Source: a candidate division KSB3 bacterium (GTDB lineage Bacteria > Moduliflexota > Moduliflexia > Moduliflexales > Moduliflexaceae). From it: a stretch of 64,000 bases of DNA. Under the pieces are notes generated by a model. That model was not told the DNA's origin, did not search any database, and was given only the letters and a program-made list of their open reading frames with translations. The stretch is taken from assembly GCA_002748425.1 (NCBI GenBank), contig PDSJ01000028.1, positions 16,495 through 80,494 on the forward strand, in the 5' to 3' direction. Shown here one piece after another: positions 41,988 to 52,815 of this stretch (its first letter is position 1; every line of letters starts with the position of its first letter). The position numbers were made by a program, and so were the translations under genes.

Positions 41988-44900
41988 ATGAGCCAGGACA
42001 GCTATGCTGACGCCAGCGGACAACAGCCGGGCATGCCGATTGCCATTATCGGAATCGGCTGTATCTTCCCAAAGGCGCGTAATCTCCAGGAATACTGGAC
42101 GAACTTAAAAGAAGGAATTGACGCCATTACGGATATCCCCAAAACTCACTGGAATCCCGATGAATATTTTCATGAAGATCCTAAGACTCCGGACAGGACG
42201 TATGCCAAAAAAGGTGGATTTTTACCAGAGATCGATTTTGATCCCTTGTCTTTTGGCATTCTTCCGAATGCGCTTGAAGCGACGGATACCTCCCAGCTTT
42301 TAAGTTTAGTTGCTGCCCAGGATGCCCTCCGCGATGCCGGTTATCTCGATCGCCAGTTTGATCGGGACCGTACCAGTGTGATCCTTGGAATCACCGGAAC
42401 TCAGGAGTTGGTGATCCCTCTCGGCGCGCGTCTGAGTTATCCTCTGTGGCGGAAAGCCCTTCAAGATGCTGGTCTCGATGATGAACTGACTCAGGAGGTC
42501 GTCGAGCGCATCAGTCAGGGCTATGCGGACTGGCAGGAGAGCTCTTTCCCGGGCTTGTTGGGGAATGTCGTGGCCGGACGGATTGCAAACAGATTCGATC
42601 TCGGCGGAACGAATTGCGTGGTGGATGCTGCCTGCGCCAGCTCATTGAGCGCCATCCATTTAGCCATGATGGAATTACAGCATGGTAAGGCTGATATGGT
42701 TCTGACCGGCGGAGTCGATACCTTTAATCATATTTTTATGTATGTCTGCTTCAGCAAAACTCCGGCTCTTTCTCCCAGTGGACACGCGCGGCCTTTTGAT
42801 CGTAACAGCGACGGGACCACGCTGGGTGAAGGAATCGGAATTATCGCCCTGAAGCGTTTAAAAGATGCCGAACGGGACGGCAATAAAATTTATGCGGTCC
42901 TTAAAGGGGTCGGCTCGTCCAGCGATGGGGGCGGCACATCAATTTACGCGCCAACCAGGGACGGTCAGAAAAAAGCCTATAAAAATGCGTATGAATCCTC
43001 TGGAGTCGCTCCTGAGACGATCGAATTACTGGAGGCGCATGGAACAGGAACGGCCATTGGCGATGCAATGGAAATTCAGGGCCTGATAGATGCCTATGGC
43101 CCGGCTCAGACAAACGGCTCCTGGTGCGCGTTAGGGTCGGTGAAATCACAGATCGGGCATACCAAAGCGGCGGCTGGCGCGGCAGGGATTATTAAAAGCG
43201 CGATGGCCTTGTATCACAAGGTGCTGCCCCCGACGATTAAGGTCGATCAGCCGGCGGCTCCGCTCGATCCAGGAAAAACGCCGTTTTATGTGAATACGCA
43301 AAAGCGCCCATGGCTTTCGCCTCAAAAACATCCTCGTCGGGCAGCCGTAAGCTCTTTCGGCTTTGGCGGCAGTAATTTTCACTGTGTTCTCGAAGAGTAT
43401 GCCCCGCACAAAGAGCAGATCGACTGGACCGGTAACACCCAGATTTTCGCGTGGAGTTCCGAAACTTTGGCTGGTTTGCAAAGCGCGTTAAACTCGATCG
43501 ATTCGACGGCTTCCTGGGAGGCGCTGCGCCGCGAGGCGGCTCGTTTGCGCCGGCATTTCGATCCCCGCCAGCGTCATCGCCTGTTGATAGTTGTGGAACG
43601 GGACCAGCGTTCCGTTGAAACGTTGTGTACACATGCCCAGATGATGCTGGACAAGAATACAGGTAAACGCTCTTGGAATACTCCGGACGGTATTTTTTAC
43701 GGTCAGGGCGATCGACCGGGACAACTCGCTATCATCTTTCCAGGACAAGGCTCGCAGTATGTGGATATGCTGAAGGATATCAGCTGCCAGTTTCCGCAAT
43801 TTCAAGATGTGCTCGATGATGCCAACCGGATATTTCATTGCCGCGATGAAACGCGGCGATTAAGTGATTTAATTTACCCGCATCCCAGTTTCAGTGAAGC
43901 AGAGGCGCAGGCAAAAGCCGATGTGCTGCGATCGACCCAGGTGGCGCAGCCTGCGATTGGCGCTGTGAGTTTGGCGTTGTTAAAAGTTCTTGAGTTCTTT
44001 GGTGTGGAGGCAGACGCTCTGGCTGGACACAGTTTTGGCGAGCTCGTGGCCTTATGCGCCTCAAAGGTCTTAGATCGTGACACATTTTTTGCGATGTCGA
44101 AACTTCGCGGTCGCCTGATGGCGCAACGGGAGGGCGATAGCGGCTCGATGCTTGCGGTGCAGGGCGATCTTCTCTTGGTTGAAAAGGTTGTCGAAGAAGA
44201 GCATATCGATCTGGTGATCGCGAACAAAAATTCCCCGCAGCAAACCGTTCTGTCGGGAGCAACGCGTGAGGTGGAACGAGCTGCAGAGTCGTTCAAGGCG
44301 CGAGATGTGCGCTGTAAACAGTTGAACGTGTCTGCTGCTTTTCACAGTGCCTTTGTCTCAGACGCCGGCGGCGCGTTTCTTGACGCCTTGAAGCAGGTCG
44401 CCATACATCCTCCGCAAATTCCGGTTTACGCTGATAGCACGGGGACCCTGTATCCAGACGATCCGGATGAGATTCGTGAGCTGCTTGCCGGACAGCTCGC
44501 TAATCCAGTGGAATTTATTGCAATTGTTGAACACATGTATGAACGTGGTGTACGGACCTTCTTTGAGATCGGTCCTTCATCCCAGATGAGCACTCTGGTC
44601 AAGGCAATTCTGGAGGGCAGACAGGTTGAAGCCTTTTCGCTGGATTCTTCGAAAGGCAAGCGTTCCGGCGAAGCGGATCTGGCCCGCGCGCTGAGCCAGC
44701 TTTCTTCCCTGGGGTATGCACTGACGCTCAGTTCCTGGGACGAAGGCAGCATTGCCAGGGATGACAATGAGTCGAAATCAAAGAAACGAAAAATGACTGT
44801 GGCACTCAACGGTGCCAATTATTTTAAACCAAAAGCCGCTGCTCCCCCGGTAAAAAGAACTGTTAGCGCTCAAATCCCTGAAAATGGGAGTGGAGCCAGA

Positions 44901-47900
44901 ATATCGAACATGAGTATGAAGGTGAACAACACTGTCGTGAATAGCGCTGCTGCTTCCAAATTATATGCTGCATCTGAACCTGAAACCCAAGAGCGTCCGC
45001 CCGCTGCTCAGACTGTGCCGACAGCGAATCCAGCGGCAATGCCTGGGGTGCTGGACCAGTCAGATCGGCATGGTGCCGTGCCTGAAGCCTTACGGATGAC
45101 CCAGGAAAATCTGCGGATCTTGCAGCAGTTTCAGCAGCAGACTGCGGATTTACATCGCCAGTTCCTGGAAGGACAGGAAGCTGCCCGTCAAAGCTTTGAG
45201 CGCCTGTTTCTTCAGCAGCAGCAACTTTTACTGGGGCAGACTCAGCCTGTGCAGGACGCTTCTCAGCCCGTGATGCAGCCGCCTGCGCAGATGACGGCGC
45301 CGACTGAAGCTGCTCGTCCGTCAGAAGTCGAAACGGTTCTTCCTCAGGAGGAAGCGCAGCTTGCCACGAATAGGTGGGCAGCTCCATCCCGGAACGAGGG
45401 CCATGTTCCCAAAGAAACCGCAGTTTCGGTTCCGCAGCCTGTCTCTGAGGAGAAGAGCCGCAGGCCTGATCTGAAAAAAGTCTTGATGGCGGTTGTGTCT
45501 GAAAAAACCGGCTACCCGGAAGAGATGCTGGACCTCGATATGGGGCTTGATGCTGATTTGGGAATCGATTCGATTAAGCGGGTCGAAATTCTCTCAGCGT
45601 TACAGGAAGCATTGCCTCATAGCCCGGAGATCAGCTCCGATCAGATCGGCAGCATCCAGAGTTTGCGCCAGATTGTGGAATTGCTGGGGCGATCGGCAGA
45701 CGTTTCCACTTCGGAGCTTCAGAGCAAAAATAGCGGCGTAGAGTCCGGCGATGTGGAACGTGTGCTGCTCGAAGTCGTGTCTGAAAAAACCGGCTACCCA
45801 GAAGAGATGCTGGACCTCGATATGGGGCTTGATGCTGATTTGGGAATTGATTCGATTAAGCGAGTCGAAATCCTGTCCGCACTACAGAGCCGGCTCCCGG
45901 ACGCGCCAGAGATCGATTCCGATCAGATCGGACAGATCCAGAATTTACGGCAGATTATCGACGTTCTCTCAGGTCCGGTAGAAAAAAAAACTCCTGACTT
46001 AGATGGAAGCCTCGCGGAAACTGCTCCTGTGGAAGTCTCTGAAGATCCGATGCTGTTGCTGGAGCGTAGCGTCCCGGTCCCTGAAAGTCTGGACAGATCG
46101 TCAGCTCGCCGGACAATTCAGCTCTCCCAGGGGTCTGCGATCTGCCTGATTGCCGATCCTGCTGAGCTATGCCATGCTCTTCAAGAAGGATTGCAAGCCA
46201 AAGGGTTCCAGCTCGTGCAGTGCGCCTGGGATCAAGTCGACAGCCTTTGTTTACCCGAAGAATTAGGAGCGTTGATCCTTCTTGCGCCGGCGGTTGAAAA
46301 AATCCGTACGGATTTTCCGTTTCAGGCGTTTACTGTGCTTCAGAAAGCTGCTGGAGCGCTCACGAAAAATCCTTCAATTTTCGTGACGATTTCGCGCCTT
46401 GACGGGCAATTCGCTTTTGGAGAATTGGATCCGGCAGGCTGCGTGTTCTCAGGAGGACTGGCGGGTCTGACAAAAACCGCCGCTCGTGAGTGGCCCGGCG
46501 TGAATTGCAAAGCGCTCGATCTTGCGCCGAGTGTTGGTGATCCACAAAGGGCTGCTGAAGCCATCCTCGAAGAAGTTTTTTTATCTGGCCCTGTTGAAGT
46601 CGGTATCTCGCGCCAGGGCCGCATCATGCTGAAACTGCAGCGCTTGGAATTTGCTTCTTCCGAACGCCGTGATCCTCTTCACTCCGGAGATCTGCTGCTG
46701 ATTAGCGGAGGAGCCAGGGGCGTCACTGCAGAATGTGCAGTATCGCTTGCCAAGACCTTTCAGCCGACGATTGCCTTGCTTGGCCGCAGTCCGCTGCCTG
46801 ATGAGCCTGAAGCGGAATGGTCGGCGTCCCTGTCCGGAGAGGCTGAGATGAAAAAGGCGATTATACAACATTTCGGAGGCAAGCTTTCTCCAAAAGAGGC
46901 TGATCGGGCGTATCAGCAACTCTTGTCTGCCCGTGAAATTCGTCGCAATATTGCTCGCATCGAAGCGGCCGGTTCGACGGTGCTCTATCGCTCCGTTGAT
47001 GTGAGAGACGCTGTTGCAGTCCATGCACTGCTTCGGGAATTAGAGCAGGAATACGGCGCTGTTCGCGGCCTGATTCACGGTGCAGGGGTCTTGGCGGATT
47101 GTACAATTGAAGACAAGACTCCCGATCAATTCGGCCGCGTTTACGGAACAAAAGTCCAGGGATTGTTGAATCTTTTGGAGGCATTGCAAGACGCTCCATT
47201 GAAAGTCTTCTCTGTCTTCTCTTCTACCAGCGCTCGTTTCGGCCGCATCGGCCAGGTGGATTATGCCGTTGCCAACGAAGTTTTGAACAAACTGACCCAG
47301 CAATACGCCCGAAAACATCCTGACTGCAGGGCTGTTGCCGTGAATTGGGGGCCCTGGGCCGGCGGGATGGTGACTGCAGCGCATGAAAAGATTTTCAAAG
47401 AAGAGGGGATCGAGCTCATTCCTCTTCGGGCCGGGGCAGAGTATCTGCTTCAGGAACTTTCTCTGCTTCCCGGGAAGGCCACGCCACATGAAGTGCTGAT
47501 CCTGGGAGCTGGAACAGATCTGGGAGCCGCGATTGTTGAGGCCGGCGGCAACAAGAATACTGAGGAGACTTCTTTGACTGTGGTCTTTGAGCGGATCGTC
47601 GATGTCGAAACACATTCCTTCCTGAAATCCCATGTGATCGGAGGCCGGGCGGTTTTGCCGATGGCAATGACGATCGAGTGGATGGCACACGCTGCTCTGC
47701 ATGGCAATCCCGGACTCGTGTTGCAGGGCTTTAACGACTTACGAATATTAAAAGGTCTTGTGCTCGCGGCAGGGGAACGTGTAAAAATTCAGGTCCTTGC
47801 AGGTGAAACCCGGAAAAAAGAAAAAAGCTTTCTCATTCCGCTGGAACTGCACAGTCTCAGCGATGACGGTACGCGAATTCGCTGCGCCCGGGCCGAATTT

Positions 47901-48422
47901 ATCTTAGGAAACAGGCATCTGCAAGGCCAGGGCTTGATCCCGGATCTGGCGCTGCCTCCAGCGTCGTTCCAGGATGCTGAGATTTATCAAACGTATCTCT
48001 TTCACGGTCCTGCGTTTCACGGAATTCAGCATGTGGAAGGCTGTTCGGCACAAGGAATCGCCGCAAGCGTCAAATCCGCCCCCGGTCCATGGGAATGGCA
48101 GGCAGAGCCTTTCCGCAACCACTGGCTGACCGAGCCTCTGATGATGGATTCTGCGTTTCAACTGCTGATCCTGTGGAGCTTTGAACACCGGCAGGCAGGT
48201 TCTTTGCCCGCTTTTGTGGGCCGTTACCGTCAGTTCATGCCTCAATTCCCGAAAGACGGCGGACATATTGTGGCTCATATCATACAGAACGAAAAAAAGC
48301 GCGCTCTATCCAATATCGAATTTCGGGATTCAGACGGCGCCCTGATCGCCTGCATCGAAAATTACGAATGTACGATCGATCCTTCTCTGAATCAAACTTT
48401 TCAGCTGAAGCGACTCTCGTGA
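41988..48422 (+). CDS. PUFA-synthase-like polyketide/fatty acid synthase, KS-AT-ACP-ACP-KR-DH
   Basis: Iterative type I synthase of 2144 residues, start at 41988 (GAGGAG upstream). Domains: ketosynthase about 15-440 with Cys216 in DAACASS, EAHGTGT and KSQIGHTKAAAG; acyltransferase about 590-890 with Ser682 in GHSFGE and AFHSAFVS; a coiled-coil linker (about 1035-1085, rich in Gln and Leu); two ACPs with Ser1195 and Ser1289 in ADLGIDSIKR; ketoreductase about 1565-1820 (LLISGGARGVTAE, SSTSARFG, VDYAVANE); and a C-terminal hot-dog dehydratase with HVIGGRAVLP and MMDSAFQL. This architecture with PfaD is known for secondary lipids, including PUFA and heterocyst-glycolipid-type chains. Product unknown. 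Confidence 0.93.
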   Translation: MSQDSYADASGQQPGMPIAIIGIGCIFPKARNLQEYWTNLKEGIDAITDIPKTHWNPDEYFHEDPKTPDRTYAKKGGFLPEIDFDPLSFGILPNALEATDTSQLLSLVAAQDALRDAGYLDRQFDRDRTSVILGITGTQELVIPLGARLSYPLWRKALQDAGLDDELTQEVVERISQGYADWQESSFPGLLGNVVAGRIANRFDLGGTNCVVDAACASSLSAIHLAMMELQHGKADMVLTGGVDTFNHIFMYVCFSKTPALSPSGHARPFDRNSDGTTLGEGIGIIALKRLKDAERDGNKIYAVLKGVGSSSDGGGTSIYAPTRDGQKKAYKNAYESSGVAPETIELLEAHGTGTAIGDAMEIQGLIDAYGPAQTNGSWCALGSVKSQIGHTKAAAGAAGIIKSAMALYHKVLPPTIKVDQPAAPLDPGKTPFYVNTQKRPWLSPQKHPRRAAVSSFGFGGSNFHCVLEEYAPHKEQIDWTGNTQIFAWSSETLAGLQSALNSIDSTASWEALRREAARLRRHFDPRQRHRLLIVVERDQRSVETLCTHAQMMLDKNTGKRSWNTPDGIFYGQGDRPGQLAIIFPGQGSQYVDMLKDISCQFPQFQDVLDDANRIFHCRDETRRLSDLIYPHPSFSEAEAQAKADVLRSTQVAQPAIGAVSLALLKVLEFFGVEADALAGHSFGELVALCASKVLDRDTFFAMSKLRGRLMAQREGDSGSMLAVQGDLLLVEKVVEEEHIDLVIANKNSPQQTVLSGATREVERAAESFKARDVRCKQLNVSAAFHSAFVSDAGGAFLDALKQVAIHPPQIPVYADSTGTLYPDDPDEIRELLAGQLANPVEFIAIVEHMYERGVRTFFEIGPSSQMSTLVKAILEGRQVEAFSLDSSKGKRSGEADLARALSQLSSLGYALTLSSWDEGSIARDDNESKSKKRKMTVALNGANYFKPKAAAPPVKRTVSAQIPENGSGARISNMSMKVNNTVVNSAAASKLYAASEPETQERPPAAQTVPTANPAAMPGVLDQSDRHGAVPEALRMTQENLRILQQFQQQTADLHRQFLEGQEAARQSFERLFLQQQQLLLGQTQPVQDASQPVMQPPAQMTAPTEAARPSEVETVLPQEEAQLATNRWAAPSRNEGHVPKETAVSVPQPVSEEKSRRPDLKKVLMAVVSEKTGYPEEMLDLDMGLDADLGIDSIKRVEILSALQEALPHSPEISSDQIGSIQSLRQIVELLGRSADVSTSELQSKNSGVESGDVERVLLEVVSEKTGYPEEMLDLDMGLDADLGIDSIKRVEILSALQSRLPDAPEIDSDQIGQIQNLRQIIDVLSGPVEKKTPDLDGSLAETAPVEVSEDPMLLLERSVPVPESLDRSSARRTIQLSQGSAICLIADPAELCHALQEGLQAKGFQLVQCAWDQVDSLCLPEELGALILLAPAVEKIRTDFPFQAFTVLQKAAGALTKNPSIFVTISRLDGQFAFGELDPAGCVFSGGLAGLTKTAAREWPGVNCKALDLAPSVGDPQRAAEAILEEVFLSGPVEVGISRQGRIMLKLQRLEFASSERRDPLHSGDLLLISGGARGVTAECAVSLAKTFQPTIALLGRSPLPDEPEAEWSASLSGEAEMKKAIIQHFGGKLSPKEADRAYQQLLSAREIRRNIARIEAAGSTVLYRSVDVRDAVAVHALLRELEQEYGAVRGLIHGAGVLADCTIEDKTPDQFGRVYGTKVQGLLNLLEALQDAPLKVFSVFSSTSARFGRIGQVDYAVANEVLNKLTQQYARKHPDCRAVAVNWGPWAGGMVTAAHEKIFKEEGIELIPLRAGAEYLLQELSLLPGKATPHEVLILGAGTDLGAAIVEAGGNKNTEETSLTVVFERIVDVETHSFLKSHVIGGRAVLPMAMTIEWMAHAALHGNPGLVLQGFNDLRILKGLVLAAGERVKIQVLAGETRKKEKSFLIPLELHSLSDDGTRIRCARAEFILGNRHLQGQGLIPDLALPPASFQDAEIYQTYLFHGPAFHGIQHVEGCSAQGIAASVKSAPGPWEWQAEPFRNHWLTEPLMMDSAFQLLILWSFEHRQAGSLPAFVGRYRQFMPQFPKDGGHIVAHIIQNEKKRALSNIEFRDSDGALIACIENYECTIDPSLNQTFQLKRLS
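45495..45874 (+). repeat. Tandem near-identical ACP-coding repeat
   Basis: 45495-45592 and 45777-45874 are the same 98 bases apart from four synonymous or near-synonymous changes that I counted by eye, offset by 282 bp. They encode the phosphopantetheine-site helices of the two ACP domains. The flanking linker between them is less alike. Confidence 0.9.
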
Positions 48423-48480
48423 CTGCTCTGAAGCTGCCTAAATTTCGGGATGTTGCCGGGCCATTAATGTCATAAGATAT

Positions 48481-49230
48481 ATGCGTAAAAAAGGATTGTT
48501 TTTTATCGGAATTTTCTTCATCATGTCTCTTCTTGTGAAGATTGGATGGATAGAAAACAAGCTCCTTTTCTTTCCGTCCCACGAGAATTCCGCAGAGCTT
48601 GCTGAAAACAGCGCGTTTACAAAGTGGACAACTGCTGGGAAATACATTGGATGGAAGAAAGTGGTGAATCGTGAACACAGATCCTGGCTGTTCATTCACG
48701 GTAATGCTGGCCAGGCCATCCACCGGACCTATGCGGAACACTGTTTCAGCAAGGATGAAAATATTTTTATTCTTGAATATCCGGGCTACGGTGAGCGTGA
48801 AGGCTCTCCTTCTGCGGATTCGTTTAATGCCGCTGCGATGGAGGCGTACACGCTTTTAAAGGAAGAGGTCTCTGAACAGAAGATATGCCTCATCGGAGAA
48901 TCAATCGGTTCCGGCCCAACATGCTTTCTTGCCAGCCAGGGCATTCAGCCGGAAAAAATCGTTCTGGTGGTCCCGTTTGATAATCTCAAGTCTCTGGCAC
49001 AAGAAAAAATGCCATTCTTGCCGGTGTCCTGGATGATGCGCAATCAGTGGGATAACATCGATTTCATCAAGTCCTTTGAGGGGCCGATTGAGATTTATGG
49101 GGCAGAACACGATGAGATTATCCCCCTTCATCATGCTGAGAAGCTCGCGCGTTCCAACAAAAATTGTCGCTTGTTTATAATGCCGTGCGGACATAATAGC
49201 TGGTCGTATAACGTAACATTTTTCAAATAA
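48481..49230 (+). CDS. Membrane-anchored alpha/beta hydrolase
   Basis: 249 residues with one N-terminal hydrophobic segment (about 5-22) that acts as an anchor or uncleaved signal. The hydrolase fold shows SWLFIHGNAGQA (oxyanion region), nucleophile serine in LIGESIGSGPTC, an acid Asp in YGAEHDEIIPLHHA and the catalytic His in PCGHNSW, as in the Bem46/ABHD12-13 group. It begins 58 bp after the synthase stop on the same strand, so a thioesterase or lipid-processing role in that pathway is attractive but unproved. No ribosome site is visible before the ATG. Confidence 0.82.
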   Translation: MRKKGLFFIGIFFIMSLLVKIGWIENKLLFFPSHENSAELAENSAFTKWTTAGKYIGWKKVVNREHRSWLFIHGNAGQAIHRTYAEHCFSKDENIFILEYPGYGEREGSPSADSFNAAAMEAYTLLKEEVSEQKICLIGESIGSGPTCFLASQGIQPEKIVLVVPFDNLKSLAQEKMPFLPVSWMMRNQWDNIDFIKSFEGPIEIYGAEHDEIIPLHHAEKLARSNKNCRLFIMPCGHNSWSYNVTFFK

Positions 49231-49270
49231 GAGCGTAGTTGCAGCGGAATTCTTTTTTCCAGATTCCTTC

Positions 49271-49305
49271 TTGACAAGCTGTAAAAAAGACACTAATTTT
49301 ACAGC
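49271..49305 (+). promoter_or_regulatory. Candidate secA promoter overlapped by an inverted repeat
   Basis: TTGACA at 49271-49276 with TAATTT 17 bp downstream. GCTGTAAAA (49278-49286) and TTTTACAGC (49297-49305) form a 9-bp inverted repeat across the spacer and -10. It could be an operator, or a terminator of the hydrolase gene, since GGAATTTTTG follows. Confidence 0.45.
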
Positions 49306-49483
49306 GGAATTTTTGCTGTTGATGAAGATAGTGGAAATCTGCTGGAGTGTTTCTACGTCTTCAGAGAGTGTGAATACACCGCGTTAGCATAAACGTCATC
49401 GAGGAGATACGCCTCTCGGCAACATGTGCCGCCGTCTTGATTGTGCCCGTTGTGCCGTTGTGGTGAAACTGTCCCAAATCGTT

Positions 49484-52400
49484 ATGTTTAAAAAACTCTT
49501 ACATAAGATTATCACACCTAAAAACGAACGGACTCTGAAAGAGTTCCAAACTCTTGTGGACGCAATCAATGGACTGGAGGCAAAATTCGAGCTCTATGGC
49601 GACGACGAGTTACAGGCCATGACCGAGTATTTCCGCAAAAAAATTATCGAGGACGCTGTTGTACGCGCAAAAGACCGTTTGAACGGTGATCAACGCGCTT
49701 TGCGGAAACATATCGAAGAGTTGTTCGGCGAAGAAGAAGGGAATGACTTTTCGGCGGTCGGTGTTGAAAAGCACCATAATAAAGTTTTGACCCGTATCCT
49801 GGAAACCTTGAGTCAGGAAATCGCGACAGCAATCGAGGCCATGAAAGAACTGAGCCAGTTTGAAGAAGCAGACGACGTAGCGATCCGGGAGGGCATCGAA
49901 GATTTTCTGCGGGGAGCGCTGCATGAGGAAATGGAGAAATCCATGAACGATATTCTGCCGGAAGCCTTTGCTGTCGTGCGCGAAGCCTCTAAACGTGCGC
50001 TCAAGATGCGGCATTTCGATGTACAGTTGATCGGGGGGATCACCTTGCATCAGGGCCGCATCGCCGAGATGAAGACCGGTGAAGGCAAGACGCTGGTCGC
50101 GACGCTGCCGGTCTACTTAAATGCGTTGACCGGGCGCGGGGTCCATGTGGTGACAGTGAACGACTATCTGGCTCGACGTGACAGCGAGTGGATGGGACAG
50201 ATTTATACCTTTTTAGGGTTGACGGTCGGCGTTATTCAAAACGGCATGAGCCCCAAAGATCGTCAAGAGGCGTATGGCTGCGACATTACCTATGGAACGA
50301 ATAATGAGTATGGTTTCGACTATCTTCGTGATAACCTGAAAAGCGAACCCGGGGAACGTGTGCAGCGAGAGTTGAATTACGCGATAGTTGATGAGGTGGA
50401 TAGTATCCTGATCGATGAAGCCCGAACACCACTGATCATCTCTGGTGAGGTGGCACACGATACGAATAAGTTCGTTGATTTTCGCTCTCCGGTGCGTGGT
50501 GTGGTCGATAAACAGCGCACGATCGTGAACGATCTTTTTCGTCACATCCAGAAATACGACGACAGCGATCCCGAAGCCTATGAAAAGTACGAACTGCTGC
50601 TTAAAGTCGAACGCGGCAACCCCAAAAACGAGCAGCTTCTGGAGTATATTGCAGAGCACAAAAGCGCCAGGAAGATGATGCTGCAAGTCGAAAACGACTA
50701 TATGCGCGACAAACGGATACACGAACTGAATGAAGGGTTGATGTTCGCGATAAGTGAAAAAGAGCATAATGTCGAACTGACGGAAGAAGGACAGCAGCTT
50801 TTATCGCGTAACGAAGCCGATTTGTTTGTACTTCCCGATCTGGACGAAGAATTTTCTCGCATCGACAGCGATGAAAGCCTGGGTGCAGAGCAAAAATCCG
50901 CTGAAAAACGGAAAATTTCGGCCTTGTATGACGAGCGTCATGAAAAGATTCATAATATTACGCAGCTTATCAAGGCATACACGCTGTTTAAGCGGGATGT
51001 GGACTATGTCGTAGCGGATAATAAGGAAGTCGTTATCGTCGATGAGTTCACAGGGCGTATGATGCCAGGACGTCGTTACAGTGATGGCTTGCATCAGGCC
51101 CTGGAAGCCAAAGAGGGGGTCCAGGTCGCCAAGGCCAGCCAGACGATCGCGTCGATTACGCTTCAGAACTATTTTCGCTTATATCATAAATTGTCTGGTA
51201 TGACCGGTACGGCAGAGACTGAAGCTGCTGAGTTTATGAATATTTATAAGCTGGATGTTGTGGTCGTTCCCACAAATGAGCCGCTCGCCAGGATCGATCA
51301 TCCAGACCTGATTTATAAAACCGAGAATGCGAAGTTTCGCAATGTTGCGCGGGAAATCGTGGAATGCTATCTTGCAGGGCAGCCAAGCCTTGTGGGCACG
51401 ATTACGATTAAAGTGTCGGAAGAGTTGAGCGAGATGCTGTCTTTGAAGCATTTGACCAAAATTTTGACGCCGGAAAAGCTTGAAGAGCTGAAAGAGACGA
51501 TGAAAACGCGCGGCGCCAAGGGCAAGATCCCGCATCATGTGCTGAATGCCAAATATCACGAAAAAGAAGCGGAAATCGTGGCACAGGCCGGGCAATTCGG
51601 AGCCGTGACCATTGCGACGAATATGGCAGGTCGTGGAACGGATATTGTGCTGGGAGAGGGCGTGGCTGATCTCGGTGGGCTGCATATCATCGGGACTGAA
51701 CGCCACGAAAGCCGCCGTATCGATAATCAGCTTCGCGGGCGTTCCGGCCGGCAGGGAGACCGAGGGTCGTCGAGGTTTTACCTCTCGCTCGAAGATGATT
51801 TGATGCGTATTTTCGGTTCAGAACGTATCGCCGCAATCATGGAACGGCTCGGAGTCGATGAGGATGAGCCGATTGAGCATAGTTTGATCTCCCGAACCAT
51901 TGAAAACGCACAGAAAAAAGTTGAAGGCTTCAATTTTGAGACCAGAAAACAGCTCCTGAAATATGACGATGTCAATAACAAACAGCGGGAAGTGATTTAT
52001 ACCCGCCGCGATCACGTTATTTTCAGCAGCGATCTGCAGCGGGACTTCTTTTTCATGGTGGAAGACGTCATTTACGATCTGCTTGATACATATGCGCCAA
52101 AAGATCACTACCCTGAAGAGTGGGAGTATGATGGCTTAAAAAGGGCTTTGCTCGATCGCTTCAGTGTCTATCAAAGTTTTGACTCAACCAATAAAGAGGA
52201 CCTGACACAGGACAGTCTCTTCGATCTGCTGAAAAAAGCCTTCCAGGAGAGCTTTCTGCAAAAAGCCGCAGATTTCGAACGAATTCCTGATATTCCTTTT
52301 CAAGCCTATTTCGGACCGCTGCAAGAGGGAGAGAGTAAAATCAACGTGTTCCTGCGTTCGGTGATGCTGCAGGTGATCGATCGCAATTGGATGGATAACC

Positions 52401-52807
52401 TGCAGGCTCTCGATCACTTAAAAGAGGGCATCAACCTTCGGAGTTACGGGCAAAAAGATCCATTACTGGAATACAAACGTGAAGCCTTTGAAATTTTTGC
52501 CGATATGATCTCCCGGATCAACACAGAGTCGGTTGAATTTATCATGAAGTTCAGCGTTCGTCCAAAAGACGACGCTCGTCGAACTCCGCTTATCATGTCT
52601 GCCAGCGAACAGAGCGAAGATTCACACGGCATGGCCATGCGCCAAGGCCGCCAGATGCAGCAGCAATCGGTTGACGATCTGGCGACAAATACCAGCGAAG
52701 GCGCTGTCGAGCACCGCCCGGTTGTGCGTACACAGCCAAAGGTCGGTCGTAACAATCCCTGCCCGTGCGGCAGCGGGAAGAAATATAAGAAATGCTGCGG
52801 AAGATAG
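49484..52807 (+). CDS. secA: Preprotein translocase ATPase SecA, long form
   Basis: Motor of Sec-dependent secretion. 1107 residues from the ATG at 49484 ([21 protein letters not shown]), against about 830-900 usually. Walker A is MKTGEGKT with Lys202; other blocks are [69 protein letters not shown] and [19 protein letters not shown]. The C-terminus is the zinc-binding [15 protein letters not shown]. About 90 extra residues sit between the first helices and [13 protein letters not shown], and further extra sequence lies in the peptide cross-linking region (about 330-440), as in some Bacteroidetes- or Chlorobi-like SecAs. Followed by cmk 8 bp later. Confidence 0.96.
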   Translation: MFKKLLHKIITPKNERTLKEFQTLVDAINGLEAKFELYGDDELQAMTEYFRKKIIEDAVVRAKDRLNGDQRALRKHIEELFGEEEGNDFSAVGVEKHHNKVLTRILETLSQEIATAIEAMKELSQFEEADDVAIREGIEDFLRGALHEEMEKSMNDILPEAFAVVREASKRALKMRHFDVQLIGGITLHQGRIAEMKTGEGKTLVATLPVYLNALTGRGVHVVTVNDYLARRDSEWMGQIYTFLGLTVGVIQNGMSPKDRQEAYGCDITYGTNNEYGFDYLRDNLKSEPGERVQRELNYAIVDEVDSILIDEARTPLIISGEVAHDTNKFVDFRSPVRGVVDKQRTIVNDLFRHIQKYDDSDPEAYEKYELLLKVERGNPKNEQLLEYIAEHKSARKMMLQVENDYMRDKRIHELNEGLMFAISEKEHNVELTEEGQQLLSRNEADLFVLPDLDEEFSRIDSDESLGAEQKSAEKRKISALYDERHEKIHNITQLIKAYTLFKRDVDYVVADNKEVVIVDEFTGRMMPGRRYSDGLHQALEAKEGVQVAKASQTIASITLQNYFRLYHKLSGMTGTAETEAAEFMNIYKLDVVVVPTNEPLARIDHPDLIYKTENAKFRNVAREIVECYLAGQPSLVGTITIKVSEELSEMLSLKHLTKILTPEKLEELKETMKTRGAKGKIPHHVLNAKYHEKEAEIVAQAGQFGAVTIATNMAGRGTDIVLGEGVADLGGLHIIGTERHESRRIDNQLRGRSGRQGDRGSSRFYLSLEDDLMRIFGSERIAAIMERLGVDEDEPIEHSLISRTIENAQKKVEGFNFETRKQLLKYDDVNNKQREVIYTRRDHVIFSSDLQRDFFFMVEDVIYDLLDTYAPKDHYPEEWEYDGLKRALLDRFSVYQSFDSTNKEDLTQDSLFDLLKKAFQESFLQKAADFERIPDIPFQAYFGPLQEGESKINVFLRSVMLQVIDRNWMDNLQALDHLKEGINLRSYGQKDPLLEYKREAFEIFADMISRINTESVEFIMKFSVRPKDDARRTPLIMSASEQSEDSHGMAMRQGRQMQQQSVDDLATNTSEGAVEHRPVVRTQPKVGRNNPCPCGSGKKYKKCCGR

Positions 52808-52815
52808 GAGAAATG

